Positions 1-12,000 of a stretch of DNA of 64,000 bases are shown here, in pieces. Each line of letters starts with the position of its first letter. The first letter of the stretch is position 1. The notes beneath the pieces are model-generated. The model worked only from the letters and a program-made list of their open reading frames with translations. It did not search any database and was not told where the DNA came from. Source of the stretch: Rhynchopus sp. YZ270_cl-10 (taxonomy: Eukaryota > Euglenozoa > Diplonemea > Diplonemida > Diplonemidae); assembly GCA_964035575.1 (NCBI GenBank), contig OZ037843.1, positions 558,001-622,000 of the forward strand. Direction: 5' to 3'. Both the position numbers and the translations under genes were made by a program.

Positions 1-1398
1 CTCACCCACAACAGCACTGCACGCACAACAGTCAGACGTCCACAGGTCAGAGGACACAGCAACAGCCCCAGGCGTGCATATGCTCTCAAGGCGTGACGCA
101 ACGTTGACAGTGTGTCCGAAGTAGTCTGTCCGTCCAGTGAGTGCGTTCTGTTCGATGGCGACAGGGCCGGTGTTGACACCAATGCGCACAGTGAGGCCAC
201 CCCACAGAGAGTCTTGTGGTGTGCAGATGGGGACGTTGAGGAGCGACGCAGGCCAGTCCGCGTGGAGCAGCTTCTCGTGTACCTGCAGAGCAAAGTTTAT
301 CCCGTCTGCTGTTGTCGCAAAGGCAATCATGAAGGCGTCGCCAATGGTTTTGACTTCGTACCCACCAAACACCTGCATCACCTCCCTCATGACACGGTTG
401 TGGGTATGCAACGCAGCGCCCATCCCGTCAGGTGCACACTCCCAGATCGACGTCGACGCACGGATGTCTGTGAACACAATCGTTGCTGTCCCACTCTCGA
501 GCCCAGGTGGTGCCACAGATGTGTGCTGCACACCGTCCACCTCATCTTCCTCAAACAGCGCAGCAGGGAGGTAGGGACGGTACTTCCGCAGGTTCTCCTC
601 CAACGTCTGCAGCGTTGCGCGCATCTCCTCTGGGAGCAACGTCTCTTGCGCCTCCAGCATGCGTGCCACGCCTTCCACGTCGTACCCAGCCAGGAGTGAG
701 GCGATGTCCTGCACTGTAGCTATGGTCCGCTGCATGGCTTCCTTCTCCTTGAGTGCAGAACGCGCGAAGCCTCTCGTTGCTATAAAATCTACCGCAAATA
801 TGCTGATGCTGGGGAGCAACGTGTACGGCGGGAACCCTACCGGGCAGGGCAATGCATCACACGCCGTGAGCTTGCTCAGGATCGCACGCCTCCCTTCGGC
901 GCCTTCTTGCCACACGAGACCGGGCATTTCAAAGAGCCCAAAGCGAAAGCTTTCTTCGCACCCAAGAACAAGCAACCACACCACCACAAAGCACACCAGG
1001 CCGGTACTGTACCGTTCGGGCACCTCCACCACAAGCAACACATCGATGATGAGGACAAGCAGCGCCCAGTTCGTTTGCCCATGCGTACGTGCGTTCAGGT
1101 CCCACATCAGAAACCCTGCTGCGACGGTGTACAACCCCGGCACCACGACACACGTTGTGAGGTGCCGTTTACTGATAATAACGACTGCAGTCATCAGCGA
1201 CCCCAAGAAAACGCAGGAATATGCGAGAGTGCTTACGCTGAAGGGCGGCCGGCTCGACCAACGGTCGATCAACATGAGCATGCCCACCACAGGCAGTAGC
1301 ATGCCCATGAAGGAAACTATCAACAGCGTCAGCCGCTTCTTCTGCTCAGCTCTGTGCAGAGTTCCGTCAAGCGACAGTGCGTTCGCAAGACACTGCAT
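1..1398 (-). CDS. Membrane-bound class III adenylate cyclase, C-terminus cut off by window start
   Basis: Predicted to make cAMP from ATP at a membrane. The open frame starts at the first ATG (1398) after an in-frame stop and runs 466 codons off the window edge. Residues about 20-145 hold five or six hydrophobic helices. A linker follows (VDFIATRGFAR and DIASLLAGYDVE). The catalytic domain starts near residue 307 with IVFTDIRAST (metal Asp about 311) and continues with YEVKTIGD (adenine-type Lys about 350, second metal Asp about 354), VRIGVNTG, DYFG and NVASR (Asn about 432, Arg about 436). All class III catalytic residues visible up to the cut are present, and the Lys favours adenylate over guanylate cyclase. 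It is a paralogue of the gene at 15455-17179, sharing SLDGT near the start and the VDFIATRGFAR linker. No intron is needed. Inference: an active signalling enzyme; the ligand or regulator is unknown. Confidence 0.88.
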   Translation of the reverse strand, partial: MQCLANALSLDGTLHRAEQKKRLTLLIVSFMGMLLPVVGMLMLIDRWSSRPPFSVSTLAYSCVFLGSLMTAVVIISKRHLTTCVVVPGLYTVAAGFLMWDLNARTHGQTNWALLVLIIDVLLVVEVPERYSTGLVCFVVVWLLVLGCEESFRFGLFEMPGLVWQEGAEGRRAILSKLTACDALPCPVGFPPYTLLPSISIFAVDFIATRGFARSALKEKEAMQRTIATVQDIASLLAGYDVEGVARMLEAQETLLPEEMRATLQTLEENLRKYRPYLPAALFEEDEVDGVQHTSVAPPGLESGTATIVFTDIRASTSIWECAPDGMGAALHTHNRVMREVMQVFGGYEVKTIGDAFMIAFATTADGINFALQVHEKLLHADWPASLLNVPICTPQDSLWGGLTVRIGVNTGPVAIEQNALTGRTDYFGHTVNVASRLESICTPGAVAVSSDLWTSDCCACSAVVGE

Positions 1399-1590
1399 CA
1401 CAACCCCAACCCTCCCAAATAGCAAAGGCGGCAAGTGGACCACACCTCAGCACCCACAAAGAATATGTGTAACACCTATGTGGAGGATGGCGTGGACTGT
1501 CGGCCTCGAAAGACAAGCCGCGATAGCAACCCTACAATGGGTGTGCTCAAGCTGGTGCCTAAGGGGGTAGTGGTGCATGGAGGTTGTGCT

Positions 1591-1744
1591 CATTCTCGCC
1601 TCGAACGTCACACATAGTGCGATGTGAGGCCGGAGAAAGAGAGAAAGTGCCTCAACAACACCAAAGGGATGAAGTTTTGGGTATTTTGTATACAGTTATT
1701 CTCGCCTCGAACATCACACATGGTGTGATGTGAGGCCGGAGAAA

Positions 1745-1783
<39 letters not shown>

Positions 1784-3385
1784 CCCCGCCACAAAACCCC
1801 ACCAAAGGACAAAGCATTCAGTGTCGACAACACCCATAAAGGCTGTGCTGCAACCCACGCAAACCTGAAGCAAAGTGGTGCAACTGTGTCACCCACACTG
1901 CCCCGTGGCACCTCCCTCACCATGACGTTGTGCTCCCCATTTGATCCTCTGTTGCGAAGCCTGGATGTGTCCACCACGCCTCGAACATCACACATAGTGC
2001 GATGTGAAGCCGGTATCACATAACCACCGCCCATGCAGAGAGAACCACGACCCCAACCACAGTGAAGCCTTTTCAAGTGTACGCAAACCAACTACGCTCT
2101 CCCAACACTGCCATGCCACGCAGATCGCCACAAGGATATGGGTGGTGCACCTCTCTTGCCTCGAACGTCGCACATAGTGCGATGTGAAGCCGGAGATAGA
2201 GAGAGCCCCGCCACCATACCACCCACACCACCCACCCACCTGCAGCATGCAGACCACGTTGCCTACCCCCCACTCCAGTGTCGACACAACCCATCAAGGC
2301 TGTGCTGCAACACACCAAGCCACAAAGCCATCATCGCCACAAAACCACCCTACCCACCTGCAGGCAATCCCAACCTAACCCAACCCCAATCCTGATAACA
2401 AAACCCACGAAGGCTGCGTCAACCCACAAAGCAATCATCAAAAACCTTCCGTTCAAAGCAACCTTGCTGTCCCCCACTCCCAATGAGGAGAGAGGAACCG
2501 GTACGTGGCAAGTCTGATGCAAACCAACTATGCTCTCCCAACACTGCCACGTGTCGGGAGACCTCTCTTGCCTCGAACATCACACATAGTGCGATGTGAA
2601 GCCGGAGATAGAGAGAGAGCCCCGACCCACCTTCAGACAAAAGTCCTCTCGCGAACAGTGTACCTTGGTACAATGACCGGTGCACCGAGTGTACCCCCCC
2701 AACCATGCAGCCCTACAATCCATTTCGTGGTTTACATCTGATATGCTCTACTCCCGCTTCCACTCATCAGCCAGATGAACGGGGAGCATTGAGACACAGG
2801 GAAATAAGTCCTGTCTGTCGAAAGTGAACCCCACTCTGCTGTGCAACACACAAAGTCACAAAGCCGTACCAAGCCCTCCTCCACACGTGGCACCTCCCTG
2901 TCTAGGATACGTTGTGCGGTGCACCAACCTGGGTGGTTCTGTTTGGGTACGTCATTCTCGCCTCGAACATCACATGGTGCGATGTGAGGCACGAGAAAGA
3001 GAGCCACCTCCACAAACCACCCACCAAAGGACAAAGCATTCAGTACTGACACAACCGCAGACATCTGTCTACCACACTGCCCTGTGGCACCTCCCTCACC
3101 ACGACGTTGTGCTCCGTCCCCCATTTGATCCTTTGTTGCGAAGCCTGGATGTGTCCACTACGCCTCGAACATCACACATAGTGCGATGTGAAGCAGGCGT
3201 CACATAACCACCGCCCATGCAGAGAGAACCACGACCCCAACCACAGTGAAGCCTTTTCAAGTGTACGCAAACCAACTACGCTCTCCCAACACTGCCATGC
3301 CACGCAGATCGCCACAAGGATATGGGTGGTGCACCTCTCTTGCCTCGAACGTCGCACATAGTGCGATGTGAAGCCGGAGATAGAG
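1591..3385. repeat. Cluster of eight short dyad repeats
   Basis: A roughly 45-bp motif beginning CCTCGAACATCACACATAG recurs near 1597, 1705, 1978, 2160, 2571, 2960, 3162 and 3345. Its core ACATCACAC-ATA-GTGCGATGT is a 9-bp inverted repeat with one mismatch. It is usually followed by GCCGGAGA and a purine (GA) tract, the longest of which is a (GA)n run at about 1748-1779. Gene-free, with no convincing protein in any frame. Confidence 0.8.
1893..2395. repeat. Direct duplication, copy 1
   Basis: This segment matches 3071-3575 almost base for base at an offset of about 1,184 bp. For example, CCACCGCCCATGCAGAGAG occurs at about 2024 and 3208. It contains two of the dyad repeats. The open frames inside it are duplicated with the DNA and show no protein family. 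Confidence 0.85.
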
Positions 3386-3575
3386 AGAGCCCCGCCACCA
3401 TACCACCCACACCACCCACCCACCTGCAGCATGCAGACTACCTTGCCTACCCCCCACTCCAGTGTCGACACAACCCATCAAGACTGTGCTGCAACACGCG
3501 CAAGCCACAAAGCCATCATCGCCACAAAACCACCCCACCCACCTGCAGGCAATCCCAACCCAACCTAAACAAAAG
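3071..3575. repeat. Direct duplication, copy 2
   Basis: Second copy of 1893-2395, with a few substitutions and small indels such as an extra GTCCCC just before CATTTGATCC. Near-identity implies a recent tandem or segmental duplication. Confidence 0.85.
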
Positions 3576-3599
3576 AGACCAGGCCGAAAAGTGAGAAGT

Positions 3600-3805
3600 A
3601 AGGGGTGCTTCTTTGGGCGTTCAGGGGAAAAAATAAGGTTGAAAGTGTAAAGTATAGTTCAATCGACAGTAAAACGAGGAAGGAAGAGGAAGAGCCTCCC
3701 CCTACCTTGGCGCTCCGATCAGAAGAAAGAAGGGAGAAAAAAAAAAACTCACATTTGACCCTCCCATCGGACCCCACGCTCCACAGTCTCAATGCACATC
3801 AGCAA
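3600..3805. repeat. Dispersed repeat, copy also at 13588-13825
   Basis: A stretch containing GGTTGAAAGTGTAAAGT, CTTGGCGCTCCGATCAGA and ACATTTGACCCTCCCATCGG recurs at 13588-13825 in the same orientation with small indels. No coding potential is apparent. Confidence 0.75.
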
Positions 3806-3903
3806 CACCCGACCAACTGAGAGACCATGTCTATACCACTGTAAAGTGGTATCCAGATACGTTTGGGAGAGGTGCTCCACCTGAGAGAGTTAACACAAAA
3901 ACA

Positions 3904-3960
3904 TGGTGTGGCCGACGACCTCAAAATAGCAGAAAATAGCACCTCCCTTCAGCCACACCA
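3904..3960. mobile_element. Mini hairpin element with TGGTGTGGC ends
   Basis: A 57-bp sequence with inverted ends TGGTGTGGC / GCCACACCA around an interior containing AAAATAGCAGAAAATAGCA. Copies with the same ends lie at 20100-20159 and (more diverged) 28169-28237. Related fragments at 29884-30150 carry the CTATTTTCTGCTATT interior. Looks like a very small non-autonomous inverted-repeat element. Confidence 0.55.
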
Positions 3961-4270
3961 AAACAGGTAGAGGGGTAGGGGCAACAGGGAAAAAGCTATG
4001 GGGGGAGGGATGAGCATTATTTATAATGAGAACCTATCCACGACGTCGACAACCATTTAGGAAACAATTATGGTATGGCGAATCGCAAACACAACAGAGA
4101 TGAGAGGGGAATAGAAAGGAAGAGAGTAGAAACAACCACAGCAGCAACGCGCAGTGTGCTATCGTTTTCCCCCCCGTGTAATGCAATGGGTAAAACGTTT
4201 CGCGATGAGAGTGACAGAAGGACATAAAACAGAGAGCAGGGGGGGGTTAGGGGGAGCCACCAAAGGCGTT

Positions 4271-5461
4271 TTGCTGTCCAAAACCCATTTTTTTGAAATT
4301 TCGGTGAAGAAACCCACTAAAATGGGCGTGCCTGGCCGCAAATCGCCCTGGGGATCACCCATATATCCCAATAAACCACCTGACGACCTTCACAGAGCAT
4401 TTCTTGTCTAAAAAAAATCGATTTTTTGTGAAAAAAGACCCCAAAATTGCGTAACGCTCGCGTAACGCTTGGGGGCCAAAATTTTACACTTGCCAAGAAA
4501 ATTTCCCAGTCAGACAAAACTCCTTCTAAACACCCGAAAAACACTTCAGTCCACATCTTCTGGGGTCCTGGGGTGGAAATGTATGGTTTTTACAGCTTTT
4601 AGGGGTCCTGGGAGGGTCCCAGACGTATTCATGAGGGACGGAACCGCTTAAAATGCCCGAATTTACCTCTTTTTTAGGGTGCTTTTTCACCTTAAAAATT
4701 CAAAAAAAAGTTCTCAGATAAGCACAGAAGTGTCCAAACCCCCTCGGAACTACTCGCCAGACCCCCTGCGGGGTGGAGAATCATATTTGCGATCACTTTT
4801 TGGGCTATTTTGCCCAAAATAATCACGTGTCCCACTTTTGTCCCACTTGTCCCAAAATAGCCTAAAATACCCCATTTTGGGACAAGTGAGGCACAAGTGA
4901 GGCATGGGGTTATTTTGGGCAAAATAGCCCAAAAAGTGATCACAAATATGATTCTCCACCCCGCAGGGGGTCTGGCGAGTAGTTCCGAGGGGGTTTGGAC
5001 ACTTCTGTGATTGTCTGAGCACCTTTTTTTGAATTTTTAAGGTGAAAAAGCACCCTAAAAAAGAGGTAAATTCGGGCATTTTAAGCGGTTCCGTCCCTCA
5101 TGAATACGTCTGGGACCCTCCCAGGACCCCTAAAAGCTGTAAAAACCATACATTTCCACCCCAGGACCCCAGAAGATGTGGACTGAAGTGTTTTTCGGGT
5201 GTTTAGAAGGAGTTTTGTCTGACTGGGAAATTTTCTTGGCAAGTGTAAAATTTTGGCCCCCAAGCGTTACGCGAGCGTTACGCAATTTTGGGGTCTTTTT
5301 TCACAAAAAATCGATTTTTTTTAGACAAGAAATGCTCTGTGAAGGTCGTCAGGTGGTTTATTGGGATATATGGGTGATCCCCAGGGCGATTTGCGGCCAG
5401 GCACGCCCATTTTAGTGGGTTTCTTCACCGAAATTTCAAAAAAATGGGTTTTGGACAGCAA
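4271..5461. mobile_element. 1.19-kb foldback palindrome
   Basis: Two arms of about 595 bp (4271-4865 and 4867-5461) are inverted copies with only a few differences, for example near 4713 versus 5010. The ends are TTGCTGTCC / GGACAGCAA. The same short reading frames appear on opposite strands of the two arms, which is expected of a palindrome and not evidence of genes. I see no transposase and no clear target-site duplication. It could be a foldback transposon or a recent inverted duplication. Confidence 0.85.
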
Positions 5462-5573
5462 GTCCTTAAGGATTTCCTTATACGTGGAACCCCCTACGGG
5501 GTCTGAACTCTGTACCGAAAACTTCTGAGTTCCATTTGTTCAAGTGCACAACGTAGAAATTATACATTTCATA

Positions 5574-5677
5574 TACCGTATTCGTAAATATGTTCGACCG
5601 TAATAAAGTTCGTCATTTTCCGGATTTTTCTGGAAGTTCGTCACTTTTTACGGTCGAACATATTTACGAATACGGTA
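5574..5677. mobile_element. Hairpin element with 30-bp perfect inverted ends
   Basis: TACCGTATTCGTAAATATG at the left is repeated inverted at the right, giving a 30-bp perfect terminal inverted repeat in a 104-bp unit. A diverged relative lies at 26605-26745. Non-coding; MITE-like. Confidence 0.8.
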
Positions 5678-8600
5678 CTTGGTATTCTACTGAATAGAAG
5701 TTACAAAAAAATAGACGTAACAAATAGCAATTCTGATAAGTAAAAGGAAAAAAAATGCTTTTTCGTTGATTGCTCAATTACCCTGTTGGAGGGGTGATTG
5801 GCGACCGTATCTGAGGAATTATTTCTCCTTTAAGCTACACTTTGTAGGTATAAAAAAAAAGAATGATTTGAAATGGGTGGGCTTCACAAAAGGACATATA
5901 CACACAACAGAAGCTCTTGAGTACGTGGACCGCCTCGGGTTTCTTCATGTTGCGGCAGAGGTGATTTTGTGAAAGTGGGTGGAATATAGTAAAGTAAAGT
6001 AAAACAAAAAATGGTTTCACACACCAAAAAGAATAACAGAGAAAATGGTGTGATTTTCCTAAAAATTAGGTGTAAATTGGGTACTTCTTGGGTCCTTCTA
6101 GGGTATACACCCTAGCCCTATACAGCCACACCAGAAAAGGAATATGAATGAGTAAGATACTATTTTCAATCGAAAGATGGAGTTTTGTCCAGCGTTGTCT
6201 CCTCTTTTTCTTGAATAAATAATCTTTTGTTTTTTTGGGAAATAAAAAAGTAGGGTACAGCCAGGTACACCTTTCCCTAATTGTGCAGCATAGACTCTCG
6301 CTCCAATAGCGGGGCAATGCAATGACTAAAAAAATTGTTGCAACTACTATCTATTCTACTGAATAGAAAGGTATTATAGGGTACAGGGTACACTAAATGT
6401 ACCCAAACTTTTTTCTACTTTCTGTGGATTGTTTGATTCTTTAAAAATGTAAAAGTTAAAGTGGTTTCGAGCTGCCTGCTATGCCACATTCCCTGAACCC
6501 CATAAAAAAGAAAGTGAGGTTGATAGTGCAAACGCCTCTGGGACGCAGGGCACTTACACTCCGCGGGTTATCGAACCCCCGGAGTGTTGCACGTGGCAGC
6601 TGTTTACAGGGCAACGGTAAGCAGGTACACAGTCACTACCCCATCCTGGCTGGGAAGGGGTGATAAAAATATTAAGAAAAATTTCCAATCGAAAGATGGA
6701 GTTTTATCCACCAGCTTCGTCTCCTCTTTGTAAATTTATAAAGAATCTTTTGTTTTGTTTTTGTTCTTTTGCAAGTAAAATGAAAAAGTAGGGTACAGCC
6801 TGATAAAAAAGGAACGGTTTTTCTTTTAAAGTTGATTGCTCAATTACCTGTTGGTGAATTGGCGGCGTTTCTTGGTTATTCTTTCTCTCTTTAAGCTACG
6901 CTTATTGGGTTTAAAAAAAAACAGAGAAAACAGAGAAAAGAGAACAGTACATTTTAATAATGTGGAATTCGCAGGGAAACACACACTAAAACGCAGCTTA
7001 TTGTCTTCGCACGGTACACCCCCCCAAGACCCGGCGGCGACGCCAATTTTAGTCATGACTATTATTAAATGGGTAAAGACGTACTCCGTGTCCATCCTTG
7101 CCACTGAACAATAATTGAGGGGAACAAAAATAAAAGAGTTGCCAAGGTATTGACTCGCAATACCAACACAGGAATACTTTGGAAAACAAAAGAGAAAGAG
7201 AAAAAGAAAAAGAAAAAAAACAGAAAAACTGTACAAACACGGCACCAGCCATAAACCCCAACTTCTGCGGGGGAGGCGGACCGCAGACCACAGAGTGATG
7301 AGTATCCTCGACTGCCATACGCGCCTTATGAGCATGCTTGCACTCGAAAAGCAGCCCAGCTTGGTCCAAAAGAGGGGGGTGGTAAAAAATGTTGCCGGTA
7401 TACGGCGTCAGAAAAGAGAAAAAAAATAAGAAAGGTATACCAGGTGAACCGCCCTTTTTCTAAGGCCCTTTTTTCACCCAAAGACATGCCTCCCTGCACA
7501 TAAAAAAGAAAGAAAAAAAACAGAAAGCTCAAATGAGCAATACCTGAAGGAACCGTAGTACGGGACGCTCCAAAAAAAGGGTAACATGAAGCCCTGGGGA
7601 TATATCTGGTGCAGTGCACCAGGTCATCCAGGCACGAGGCGTCCATGAACCTCGGACACACGCTACCTGACACAGACAATGGGAAAGGTCGAGACGTGTC
7701 AGATAGCTATTTGAGGGGATGGGGAGGGGAGCATGAACGGCTAGAGAAACACTCGTACAGATCTCTACCTGAAAGAAATCACAACGAAACCTTGGAACGG
7801 GTGTGACGTGCACACGCATTCGGTAAAAGGCCTCAACATGCATACATGGTAGTTCGCCGAATCTGCCAGACTCTTGAAAATCCTGGATTTTCGTGACTTT
7901 CAAACATCAAGAAAAATCCAAGAAAAAGTTAAAAATTGGGAGTCTTGACAAAAAAAAAAGTCAACAAAAAAAAAAGAAGAAAATATCAAAAACAAAAAAA
8001 AGAAGTCGAGAAAGGATGTAAAAAGTGGATTTGATACGATTGAGGATCGTGGATGCAAAAAGGTGACAGACACCTCTTGCAGACAAGGGGGTTCCTTCCA
8101 TGTCCCGAGTGCAGCTGTCAGAGCATACTGAACTATTGTGGAACGCATTTGGATGCTATGATAAAACTATTCGTTCAAAAGAAATTGAACCTGAAAATAC
8201 AAAACCCTCTCGTGTCAGTGTACCTTTCAAAAAAGAAGAAAAAAAGGGAAAAGGTTGAAGATGAATTTTCCTCACGTGCACACACATCTTAAGAAAGGGG
8301 GTCTTTTTGCTTCAATTTTCGAAACCTTCGAAACACTGGGAGTTTTGTACACAGATTAAAAGTCAAAATGGACAAAAAAAAAAAATTCAGAAAATTCTGA
8401 AATATTCTCAAAAACAAAAAATACGAGCAACCCAAGAGGGATCTCCTTCGACAAATTGATACTGGTTCTCACAACACATCCGTCGAAAAAAAAGAATCCG
8501 TTTTTAGAGGGTGATGAAATATGGTAGAAAATATACTGATAAAAGGATACTATGATTTCTGTTCCGTTTAGAGTGTGTGTTGGCTTCATTACTCTTATTC

Positions 8601-9035
8601 CGTTGCAAACGAAAGAGTGCAGAATTCTAAAATTTGAAAAGAAACTGGCGCGAGGAATCGAACAGAATGCATGCACCCCGCATTCCTTTTGTGTGACATT
8701 TTGTTTGACAATTTTAATACGACCACCCACGCAGGTGGCCTGCACGCTTTGTGTTCTTTCTGAAAATCCGATCAACAGTGCAGCTGTCACTGCAGTCTTT
8801 GCACTGTCTTTAAAAAAAATGTTGGGGTGATATGAAATGAGCTTCGTGTCTACAGTATTTTATTCAATAGTGAGTAAGGTGAAGCCACGTAGCCATCTAT
8901 TTAAAAATGGCCGATAATACATTCAAGAAAGCTCTCCACACCAATCAAGAGAAAGAACGATGTACGTAAAGGGGTCCTACAGTACAACAAAACCCTTGAG
9001 AGTCATGGAATGTGCCTGAACGAGACACACGTCAA
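5678..9035. other. Gene-free AT-rich intergenic DNA with dispersed repeats
   Basis: I find no supported gene. It holds copies of a dispersed repeat (around 5766-5850 and 6836-6905: TGATTGCTCAATTACC followed by GGCGAC and CTTTAAGCTACGCTT; also near 33190 and 40437, and inverted at about 24950-25040). A second repeat containing CTCCGCGGGTTATCGAACC lies near 6570 and 32808. Fragments containing CCCTCTCGTGAACAGTG-type sequence (as at 25210) also occur. The rest is A-runs and simple sequence. Confidence 0.6.
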
Positions 9036-12000
9036 CTAAAATGGTTCGTTGTGGTGGTGGGCATTTATGCTCTGCTGAGGGCTGTAACCCTTGTTGCCCT
9101 GTGCATGCCATACGTAGGCACCAATACCAACAGCAACCAACAGCATGACCACTCCACCACCAATGGCCACAAAATACATTTCAGACTGCGCTTCGTCCTG
9201 GACTGCTGCTGGAACCGCAGTCCGAACATCTGTTCGAATTACAGTCGGCACTGCTGTTGATGCTAGTGGTGCAACAGCTGCAACCGTTGTCGGCACTGCT
9301 GTTCGCGTATTCTCTGGCGACGGAGTAGGTGGACTGGGAGTCGGAGGACTCGGAGTCGGTGGTGATGGTGTCGGTGGACTTGGAGTCGGTGGTGATGGTG
9401 TCGGTGGTGATGGTGTAGGTGGACTTGGAGTCGGAGGACTCGGAGTCGGTGGTGATGGTGTTGGTGGACTTGGAGTTGGAGGTGATGCTGTAGGTGGACT
9501 TGGAGTGGGAGGACTCGGAGTCGGTGGTGTAGGTGGACTCGGAGTCGGTGGTGAAGGTGTCGGTGGACGTGGAGTCGGAGGACTCGGAGTCGGTGGTGAT
9601 GGTGTCGGTGGACTTGGAGTTGGAGGTGATGCTGTAGGTGGACTTGGAGTGGGAGGACTCGGAGTCGGTGGTGAAGGTGTCGGTGGACGTGGAGTCGGAG
9701 GACTCGGAGTCGGTGGTGATGGTGTCGGTGGACTTGGAGTCGGTGGTGATGGTGTTGGTGGACTTGGAGTTGGAGGTGATGCTGTAGGTGGACTTGGAGT
9801 GGGAGGACTCGGAGTCGGTGGTGATGGTGTAGGTGGACTCGGAGTCGGTGGTGATGGTGTCGGTGGACTTGGAGTCGGTGGTGATGGTGTTGGTGGACTT
9901 GGAGTTGGAGGTGATGCTGTAGGTGGACTTGGAGTGGGAGGACTCGGAGTCGGTGGTGTAGGTGGACTCGGAGTCGGTGGTGAAGGTGTCGGTGGACGTG
10001 GAGTCGGAGGACTCGGAGTCGGTGGTGAAGGTGTCGGTGGAAGTGGAGTCGGAGGACTCGGAGTCGGTGGTGATGGTGTCGGTGGACTTGGAGTCGGTGG
10101 TGATGGTGTTGGTGGACTTGGAGTGGGAGGACTCGGAGTCGGTGGTGATGGTGTCGGTGGACTCGGAGTCGGTGGTGATGGTGTAGGTGGACTCGGAGTC
10201 GGTGGTGATGGTGTCGGTGGACTTGGAGTCGGTGGTGATGGTGTTGGTGGACTTGGAGTGGGAGGACTCGGAGTCGGTGGTGATGGTGTCGGTGGACTTG
10301 GAGTCGGTGGTGAAGGTGTCGGTGGACGTGGAGTCGGAGGACTCGGAGTCGGTGGTGATGGTGTCGGAGGACTCGGAGTCGGTGGTGATGGTGTAGGTGG
10401 ACTCGGAGTCGGTGGTGATGGTGTCGGTGGACTTGGAGTCGGTGGTGATGGTGTTGGTGGACTTGGAGTGGGAGGACTCGGAGTCGGTGGTGATGGTGTC
10501 GGTGGACTTGGAGTCGGTGGTGAAGGTGTCGGTGGACGTGGAGTCGGAGGACTCGGAGTCGGTGGTGATGGTGTCGGTGGACTTGGAGTCGGTGGTGATG
10601 GTGTTGGTGGACTTGGAGTGGGAGGACTCGGAGTCGGTGGTGATGGTGTCGGTGGACTTGGAGTCGGTGGTGAAGGTGTCGGTGGACGTGGAGTCGGAGG
10701 ACTCGGAGTCGGTGGTGATGGTGTCGGAGGACTCGGAGTCGGTGGTGATGGTGTAGGTGGACTCGGAGTCGGTGGTGATGGTGTCGGTGGACTTGGAGTC
10801 GGTGGTGATGGTGTTGGTGGACTTGGAGTGGGAGGACTCGGAGTCGGTGGTGATGGTGTCGGTGGACTTGGAGTCGGTGGTGAAGGTGTCGGTGGACGTG
10901 GAGTCGGAGGACTCGGAGTCGGTGGTGATGGTGTCGGTGGACTTGGAGTCGGTGGTGATGGTGTTGGTGGACTTGGAGTGGGAGGACTCGGAGTCGGTGG
11001 TGATGGTGTCGGTGGACTTGGAGTCGGTGGTGAAGGTGTCGGTGGACGTGGAGTCGGAGGACTCGGAGTCGGTGGTGATGGTGTCGGAGGACTCGGAGTC
11101 GGTGGTGATGGTGTCGGTGGACTTGGAGTCGGTGGTGATGGTGTAGGTGGACTCGGAGTCGGTGGTGATGGTGTAGGTGGACTCGGAGTCGGTGGTGATG
11201 GTGTCGGTGGACTTGGAGTCGGTGGTGATGGTGTTGGTGGACTTGGAGTTGGAGGTGATGCTGTAGGTGGACTTGGAGTGGGAGGACTCGGAGTCGGTGG
11301 TGTAGGTGGACTCGGAGTCGGTGGTGAAGGTGTCGGTGGACGTGGAGTCGGAGGACTCGGAGTCGGTGGTGAAGGTGTCGGTGGAAGTGGAGTCGGAGGA
11401 CTCGGAGTCGGTGGTGATGGTGTAGGTGGACTTGGAGTTGGAGGTGATGGTGTCGATGGACCCGGAGTCGGTGGTGATGGTGTCGGTGGACTTGGAGTCG
11501 GTGGTGAAGGTGTCGATGGACTTGGAGTCGGTGGTGATGGTGTCGATGGACTTGGAGTCGGAGGACTCGGAGTCGGTGGTGATGGTGTCGGTGGACTTGG
11601 AGTTGGAGGTGATGGTGTCGATGGACCCGGAGTCGGTGGTGATGGTGTCGGTGGACTTGGAGTGGGAGGACTCGGAGTCGGTGGTGATGGTGTAGGTGGA
11701 CTTGGAGTGGGAGGTGATGGTGTCGGTGGACTTGGAGTGGGAGGACTCGGAGTCGGTGGTGATGGTGTCGGTGGACTTGGAGTCGGAGGACTCGGAGTCG
11801 GTGGTGATGGTGTAGGTGGACTTGGAGTTGGAGGTGATGGTGTCGATGGACCCGGAGTCGGTGGTGATGGTGTCGGTGGACTTGGAGTGGGAGGACTCGG
11901 AGTCGGTGGTGATGGTGTAGGTGGACTTGGAGTGGGAGGTGATGGTGTCGGTGGACTTGGAGTGGGAGGACTCGGAGTCGGTGGTGATGGTGTAGGTGGA

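Noticed and set aside
4469-5415. Pairs of identical small proteins on opposite strands
   Set aside because: They mirror the two arms of the palindrome; no family or composition signal.
6520-6600. tRNA-like T-arm (CGGGTTATCGAACCCC), also at 32810
   Set aside because: No cloverleaf can be formed around it; the stretch is part of a dispersed repeat with a second copy at 32.8 kb.
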